38,682 bases of DNA from Pseudomonadota bacterium (GTDB lineage: Bacteria > Myxococcota_A > UBA796 > GCA-2862545). Made by a program: the position numbers and the translations under genes. The notes beneath the pieces were generated by a model. The model saw only the letters and a list, made by a program, of their open reading frames with translations. It had not been told where the DNA came from and did no database searches. The DNA is taken from positions 1 to 38,682 of the forward strand of contig CANNIZ010000044.1 in the NCBI GenBank assembly GCA_947505245.1. The letters are read 5' to 3'. Below, piece by piece: positions 34,846 through 38,682 of the stretch. Numbering within the stretch: position 1 is the stretch's first letter; each line of letters begins with the position of its first letter.

Positions 34846-35913
34846 TCAGCCCGTGCGCGCGGCGAGCAGGCACAACACGGTGCACACGAAGATGTACGCC
34901 GTCGACGTGGTGATGAGTCCCATGCGATTCAACCTCTGCAGGTCGACGGCCGGGGCGACGCCCTCCATCGGCACCGCGGACGGGGTCGTGTACATGACGA
35001 CGCCCAACCCGACGAGCACGTAGATGTACGAGGCGAGGTACACCTTGTCCATCAGCATCAGGTAGCCAACGTCCGGGAGCTCCTGGTTGTAGGTCATCTG
35101 CAACGCGACGACCGTGAGCATCGCAGTGGTGCCGACGCCGACGCGCGAATCGATCAGCACGGGGCTCAGCATGAACATGAGCGCCGCGCAGATCATCACC
35201 GAGCCTACGGGCGCGAACAGGAGCGTCATCTGCGAGATCAGCGGGCGCGACATCGGCACCACCAGGAACGCCCGCGAGTAGGCGGGACGCTCCGTGGTTC
35301 GCGTATCGCCGAAGTCGGTCGGGTACGGCGCCGCTTCGAGCTCGAGCACGGGCTGACCGAGCAGGTAGCCGGGCAGCACCATCGCCGGGTTCATGCCCAC
35401 GGAGCTCGAGTCGAGCACGTAGGTCATCGTCGTGGTGTCCGACACGCTGTCCTCAAAGAACGGCCCGATCCGCTGCCGATCGAACGGGTAACTGTACAGC
35501 GGCATCTTCGTGTTGAACTTCCCCTGAACGCGGACGACCTGGTAGAGCTGCCCGTCGCCGAGCTCCTCGGGCTCCTCGTAGTTGGGCGTGGCCATCAGGC
35601 CCCACAGCTCGGACGGGTTCATGAACTCCATCGACGTCGCAGGATCGAGGTCCGGGTTGCACCACTTGAACCACACGTAGAAGTCGAACTCGTAGGTGTG
35701 CGTCTTCAAGTCGAGGTTCTGGATGTTGTTGATGTAGGCGCCGACCCTGACCACGTCGGGCACAGGACAGTTCTTGGGCGGCGCTTCCTCCTCGGCAGCG
35801 GCCTCCGGCTCCCCGGCGGGCGCGGCAGCCTCTTCGTCCTGCGCGAGCGCCGGCGCGGCGAACATCACAATCGCGACGAAGTACACCCACAGCAACCGAA
35901 ATGCCGATCCCAT
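34846..35913 (-). CDS. Pentameric ligand-gated ion channel homologue (Cys-loop receptor family)
   Basis: 355 residues from ATG 35913, which has GGGAGGG upstream. The signal peptide is MGSAFRLLWVYFVAIVMFAA with PALAQ. An acidic Ala/Pro/Glu-rich spacer follows (about 26-46), then a beta-sandwich extracellular domain. This has VRVGAYINNIQNLDLKTHTY, EFDFYVWFKW and the family hallmark YPFDRQRIGPFF. Four membrane helices are placed at about 227-250, 258-276 (M2, SRVGVGTTAMLTVVALQM), 288-308 and 333-352. The M2-M3 loop has LPDVGYLMLMD. The two Cys of the animal Cys-loop are absent around PFDRQ, as in other bacterial members. A plasma-membrane channel gated by an unknown ligand is expected. Confidence 0.88.
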   Translation of the reverse strand: MGSAFRLLWVYFVAIVMFAAPALAQDEEAAAPAGEPEAAAEEEAPPKNCPVPDVVRVGAYINNIQNLDLKTHTYEFDFYVWFKWCNPDLDPATSMEFMNPSELWGLMATPNYEEPEELGDGQLYQVVRVQGKFNTKMPLYSYPFDRQRIGPFFEDSVSDTTTMTYVLDSSSVGMNPAMVLPGYLLGQPVLELEAAPYPTDFGDTRTTERPAYSRAFLVVPMSRPLISQMTLLFAPVGSVMICAALMFMLSPVLIDSRVGVGTTAMLTVVALQMTYNQELPDVGYLMLMDKVYLASYIYVLVGLGVVMYTTPSAVPMEGVAPAVDLQRLNRMGLITTSTAYIFVCTVLCLLAARTG

Positions 35914-36002
35914 CAGCCCTCCCGAGCGACGCGAGGCTAGCACGGGCGCGCCTCGAATCGATCCAATCCGACCGACAACGGACAAGCGGGATAGGGGACG
36001 GC

Positions 36003-36722
36003 ATGTATTGGACACGCGAAGATCAAGTCACCGTGCCGGGTTCGGAGGGCGTCATGGAGCTCTACCGGCGCCGGGGCGACTCCCCCAACCCTCCACCGCG
36101 GGGCTGGGAGTTCGCGATCCGCGTCGAAGGGCGCGAGCTGATGAACAACCAGGTGCACGGCTCGGAGGACGCCCTCGCCGACATCGCGTGCGCCCGCATG
36201 GCCAAGCGCGACGACGCGCGCGTCCTCGTCGGCGGCCTCGGCATGGGCTTCACGCTCGCCGCCGCGTTGCGCGGCGTCGGCCCCGAAGGCAGCGTCACCG
36301 TCGCTGAGCTCGTGCCCGCCGTGGTCAAGTGGAACCGCGGCGACCTCGGCGCCGCCAGCGGACGCCCGCTCGACGACCCGCGCACCATCGTCTACGACGG
36401 CGACGTGCAGGACCAGATCAAGGGCAAACACGCCGAGTGGGACGCGATCCTGCTCGACGTGGACAACGGCCCGCACGGCCTCACCCGCGCCAGCAACGAC
36501 GGTCTGTACAGCTGGGAGGGCCTCGAGGCGTCGTTCAAGGCGCTCCGCGAAGGCGGCATCCTCGGCGTGTGGTCGAGCGTCGAAGACAACGGCTTCACGC
36601 GCCGCATCGAACGCGCCGGCTTCGGCGTCGAGGTCGTCCACGTGCGCGCCCGCGGCAAGAAAGGCGGCCACCGGCACCTCGTGTGGCTCGGCACCCGCGG
36701 GTACGACGCGCCGCAGAGCTGA
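36003..36722 (+). CDS. Spermidine synthase-like SAM-binding protein
   Basis: A 239-residue Rossmann-fold protein of the spermidine synthase/methyltransferase superfamily. The glycine-rich nucleotide loop is VLVGGLGMGFTLAAAL, followed by the acidic position VTVAELVPAVVKWNRGDL. LLDVDNGPHGLTRASNDGLY then occupies the place of the catalytic D-x-D region of spermidine synthases. The N-terminal tetramer-forming part of true spermidine synthase is shortened, so polyamine synthesis is not assured; a methyltransferase role is possible. AGGGGA precedes ATG 36003. It diverges from the channel gene across 89 bp. No polyamine decarboxylase is nearby. Confidence 0.7.
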   Translation: MYWTREDQVTVPGSEGVMELYRRRGDSPNPPPRGWEFAIRVEGRELMNNQVHGSEDALADIACARMAKRDDARVLVGGLGMGFTLAAALRGVGPEGSVTVAELVPAVVKWNRGDLGAASGRPLDDPRTIVYDGDVQDQIKGKHAEWDAILLDVDNGPHGLTRASNDGLYSWEGLEASFKALREGGILGVWSSVEDNGFTRRIERAGFGVEVVHVRARGKKGGHRHLVWLGTRGYDAPQS

Positions 36723-36734
36723 TTCTGGGGGCGT

Positions 36735-36822
36735 CCCCGCCTGCGGCGGGGTCGGTCCCTTTCGGGCTCGCGCTTGCGCGCTCGGTTGGCGCGATGCGCG
36801 CCGAACCGGCCGCTGCGCGGCC
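36735..36822. repeat. Cluster of four strong hairpins downstream of the spermidine synthase-like gene
   Basis: Within 90 bp there are four inverted repeats. They are CCCCGCC/GGCGGGG (36735-36751), CGCGC/GCGCG (36769-36780), CGGTTGGCGCG/CGCGCCGAACCG (36783-36808, one mismatch) and GGCCGC/GCGGCC (36808-36822). The first and last share the loop TGC. None has a T-run. They may act as transcript 3'-end structures or be a repeated intergenic palindrome of this genome. The stretch 36823-36919 beyond holds nothing I can name. Confidence 0.6.
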
Positions 36823-36919
36823 GCCCTCCAGGCACCTCGCCCGGCCGGGCGGCGCGCGACGGCGTCCTGCAGCGTCGGAAGACGAAGCCCACCGCGGCGC
36901 AGGCGCGGACGCCCCCGAC

Positions 36920-37104
36920 GTAGAACCCCAACGAAGGGTCGATCCGCAAAGTAGAACGGCGTGGAAGGGCGCCTGGGGGCTCCCATCACCCTCCGGCGCG
37001 AACAACGATCGGCCTTCGTCCGTCGCGACCCGACGGTGTGAAGCGACTCGGGCAACCTTCGAGGGCGTTCTACCCGCAGAAGCGACCCTTCCGGCCCGTT
37101 CTAC
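36920..37104. repeat. Inverted pairs of tandem 31-bp units upstream of gyrA
   Basis: Units 1 (36920-36950) and 2 (36951-36981) are head-to-tail on the plus strand, each GTAGAAC, seven bases, then AAGGGTCG or AAGGGCGC. Units B (37043-37073) and A (37074-37104) have the same build on the minus strand, with AAGGTTGC and AAGGGTCG. The two pairs face each other over a 61-bp spacer. Conserved positions keep exact spacing while the rest differs, as in protein-binding sites; 31 bp is about three helical turns. No coding frame explains it. The remaining gap, 37105-37241, holds the gyrA leader with no clear promoter. Confidence 0.75.
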
Positions 37105-37241
37105 CCGCGGCGGACGCCCGGGGGGGATCGCGGGCCCCAGCGATGACGCCGACGGCCCAAAAAATCGAGCCGCCGGGACGACGGACAAGGTGCCGCCGCG
37201 TTAGGTTTCGGGGCTGCTGAACCCCCGCTCCCAGAGCCCGC

Positions 37242-38682
37242 ATGAGCTTCGCGAAAGACGTCGTACCCATCTCGCTCGTCGACGAGATGAAGTCTTCCTA
37301 CCTCGACTACTCGATGTCGGTCATCATCGGGCGCGCGCTGCCCGACGTGCGCGACGGTCTGAAGCCCGTCCATCGCCGCATCCTGTACGCGATGTTCGAC
37401 GAAGGTCTGCGGGCCGACAAGCGGTACAGCAAGTGCGCCGGCGTCGTCGGCGAAGTGCTGAAGAAGTACCACCCGCACGGCGATGCGAGCGTGTACGACG
37501 CCCTCGTCCGCATGGCGCAGCCGTGGAACCTCCGGTACCCGCTCGTCGATGGGCAGGGAAACTTCGGCTCCGTCGACGGTGACCCCCCGGCCGCGTACCG
37601 GTACACCGAAGCGCGCATGGCGAAGCTCGCGGAAGAGCTTCTCGTCGACATCGAGAAGGACACGGTCGACTTCTCGCCCAACTTCGACGGCGTGCACACC
37701 GAGCCGGACGTGTTGCCCACGCGGTTCCCGAACCTGCTCGTCAACGGCGCCGAAGGCATCGCGGTCGGCATGGCCACCAAGATCCCGCCGCACAACCTGC
37801 GCGAGATCATCGACGCCTGCATCACCGTCATCGAGGAGCCCAACGTCGGTCTGGACGCGCTGATGGCCATCGTCCCGGGGCCGGACTTCCCCACCGCGGG
37901 CACCATCTACGGCCGCAAGGGCATCCGCGACGCGTACGAGACGGGCCGCGGCCGCATCATGATCCGCGGTCGCGCGGACTTCGAGGACATCAAGGGCGGC
38001 AACGGCCGCCAGGCCATCGTGATCGACGAGATCCCGTACCAGGTCAACAAGTCGCGCCTGATCGAGCAGATCGCCGATCTGGTCCGCGAGAAGCGCCTCG
38101 ACGGCATCTCGGCGCTGCGCGACGAGTCCGATCGCACCGGCATGCGCGTGGTGATCGAGCTCAAGAAGGACGCCGTCGGTCAAGTCGTGCTGAACCACCT
38201 GTACAAGCACACCGATCTGCAGGTCACGTTCGGCGTGATCCTGCTCGCCATCGTCAACAAGCAGCCGCGCATCCTCACCTTGAAGGAGATGATCCAGCTG
38301 TTCCTCGCGCACCGCCGCGAGGTCGTGCAGCGCCGCACGCGCTGGGAGCTCGCTCAGGCGCTTGCGCGCGCGCACATCCTCGAGGGCTTCGCGAAGGCGC
38401 TGGACGTGCTCGACGCGCTGATCGCGCTGATCCGCGCTGCCGCGACGCCCGCTGAAGCAAAAATCGGCATGATCGCCACGTTCGGCTTCTCCGACATCCA
38501 GGCCGACGCCATCCTCGAGATGCGCCTGCAGCGCCTCACCGGCATGGAGCGCCAGAAGATCCTCGACGAGTTGGCCGAGATCCGCGTCCGCATCCAGCGC
38601 CTCGAGGCGATTCTTGCCTCCGAGATCCTGCTCATGGGCGTCGTCAAGACCGAGCTCGTCGCTGTACGCGACCAGCACTCGG
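37242..38682 (+). CDS. gyrA: DNA gyrase subunit A (3' end beyond window)
   Basis: The first 480 codons of GyrA, the DNA-cutting subunit of gyrase. The start ATG 37242 gives [20 protein letters not shown], then [31 protein letters not shown] and the winged-helix block [40 protein letters not shown] follows, with the DNA-bound catalytic Tyr121 in RYTEARM. The tower and coiled-coil parts follow, and the C-terminal beta-pinwheel is outside the window. The quinolone-region residue equal to E. coli Ser83 is Ala (residue 82). The ribosome site is weak (AGAG). The 31-bp repeat array lies 138 bp upstream. GyrA rather than ParC is favoured by overall sequence; the pinwheel's GyrA box would settle it. 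Confidence 0.95.
   Translation, partial: MSFAKDVVPISLVDEMKSSYLDYSMSVIIGRALPDVRDGLKPVHRRILYAMFDEGLRADKRYSKCAGVVGEVLKKYHPHGDASVYDALVRMAQPWNLRYPLVDGQGNFGSVDGDPPAAYRYTEARMAKLAEELLVDIEKDTVDFSPNFDGVHTEPDVLPTRFPNLLVNGAEGIAVGMATKIPPHNLREIIDACITVIEEPNVGLDALMAIVPGPDFPTAGTIYGRKGIRDAYETGRGRIMIRGRADFEDIKGGNGRQAIVIDEIPYQVNKSRLIEQIADLVREKRLDGISALRDESDRTGMRVVIELKKDAVGQVVLNHLYKHTDLQVTFGVILLAIVNKQPRILTLKEMIQLFLAHRREVVQRRTRWELAQALARAHILEGFAKALDVLDALIALIRAAATPAEAKIGMIATFGFSDIQADAILEMRLQRLTGMERQKILDELAEIRVRIQRLEAILASEILLMGVVKTELVAVRDQHS

Noticed and set aside
32271..35995. Shared octamer GGGATAGG upstream of kbl (32271) and of the spermidine synthase-like gene (35988)
   Set aside because: The distances to the start codons differ (about 20 versus 8 bases), and the second copy is part of the ribosome site, so a common operator is unlikely.
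36920..37104. 31-bp units considered as a CRISPR array or as oriC DnaA boxes
   Set aside because: Conserved parts are only 7-8 bases, two units are inverted, and nothing resembles TTATCCACA. No dnaA, dnaN or gyrB is visible.
36723..37204. Open frames spanning the gap before gyrA
   Set aside because: Translations are Arg/Pro/Gly-rich without homology, the frames cross palindromes and repeats, and none has a ribosome site.

Overview
The window is a high-GC stretch (by eye about two-thirds G+C, with strongly G/C-biased third codon positions) of a bacterial chromosome. It most likely comes from a myxobacterium-like deltaproteobacterium (phylum Myxococcota). The clues are secreted proteins with a Cys-Gly-Cys plus hydrophobic plus Arg-cluster tail (MYXO-CTERM type), calcium/MopE-type metal-binding repeats, many small lipoproteins, discoidin-like secreted proteins, and a YlxR protein fused to an L7Ae-like domain. 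Housekeeping genes (phoH, rimP-nusA-ylxR-infB-ylxP, tRNA-Phe, kbl, gyrA) mark it as core chromosome. No phage, IS element or CRISPR array is visible.

Layout. 1-2309 (minus): the 5' part of a phoH-like gene behind a divergent EF-G paralogue. 2414-5727 (plus): a PP2C phosphatase, an envelope lipoprotein and an amidohydrolase. 5728-8439 (minus): an S11 D,D-carboxypeptidase and an N-acyl-D-amino-acid deacylase. 8500-14087 (plus): the rimP-nusA-ylxR/L7Ae-infB-ylxP operon, with a good promoter and a terminator-like hairpin in its leader. 14205-19498 (plus): a SPOR-like membrane protein, a sugar-lactone-type FAD oxidase, an AlkC-like DNA glycosylase and a secreted protein with Tudor/SH3-like repeats. 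19500-23821 (minus): a MopE-repeat MYXO-CTERM protein followed by a GH31 lipoprotein. 24113-25222 (plus): a YcaQ-family DNA glycosylase. 25344-28060: a two-domain discoidin-like protein, a DapA-family aldolase, small lipoproteins and tRNA-Phe. 28090-29352 (plus): a secreted M23 peptidase. 29199-32141 (minus): dacB, an unknown gene, a MntA-type nucleotidyltransferase and a truncated HepT, joined by 4-nt overlaps. 32298-34839 (plus): kbl, a lipoprotein and a YdeI-like protein, again coupled by 4-nt overlaps. 34846-36722: a pentameric ligand-gated-channel homologue diverging from a spermidine-synthase-like methyltransferase-fold gene. 36723-37241 is the longest gene-free stretch. 37242 to the end (plus): gyrA, cut by the window edge.

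How the genes fit together. Three themes recur: translation/transcription coupling (rimP, nusA, ylxR, infB, EF-G paralogue, tRNA), cell-envelope and peptidoglycan turnover (two D,D-carboxypeptidases, an M23 peptidase, a D-aminoacylase and many lipoproteins), and DNA topology or repair (AlkC, YcaQ, GyrA). Packing is tight: three convergent pairs have touching, 1-nt-separated or overlapping stops, and several co-directional genes overlap by 4 nt, sometimes with TTG, GTG or apparently CTG starts.

The strongest unexplained signal is upstream of gyrA. Two tandem 31-bp units of the form GTAGAAC-N7-AAGG(G/T)(T/C)(C/G)(C/G) are followed by two more units in inverted orientation, with identical internal spacing, just after a cluster of four strong hairpins. 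A second, weaker 31-bp duplication lies in the divergent region at 23889-23950. Another notable spot is the junction at about 29190-29250, where a MYXO-CTERM tail appears to have lost its stop and the convergent HepT toxin has lost its catalytic C-terminus.
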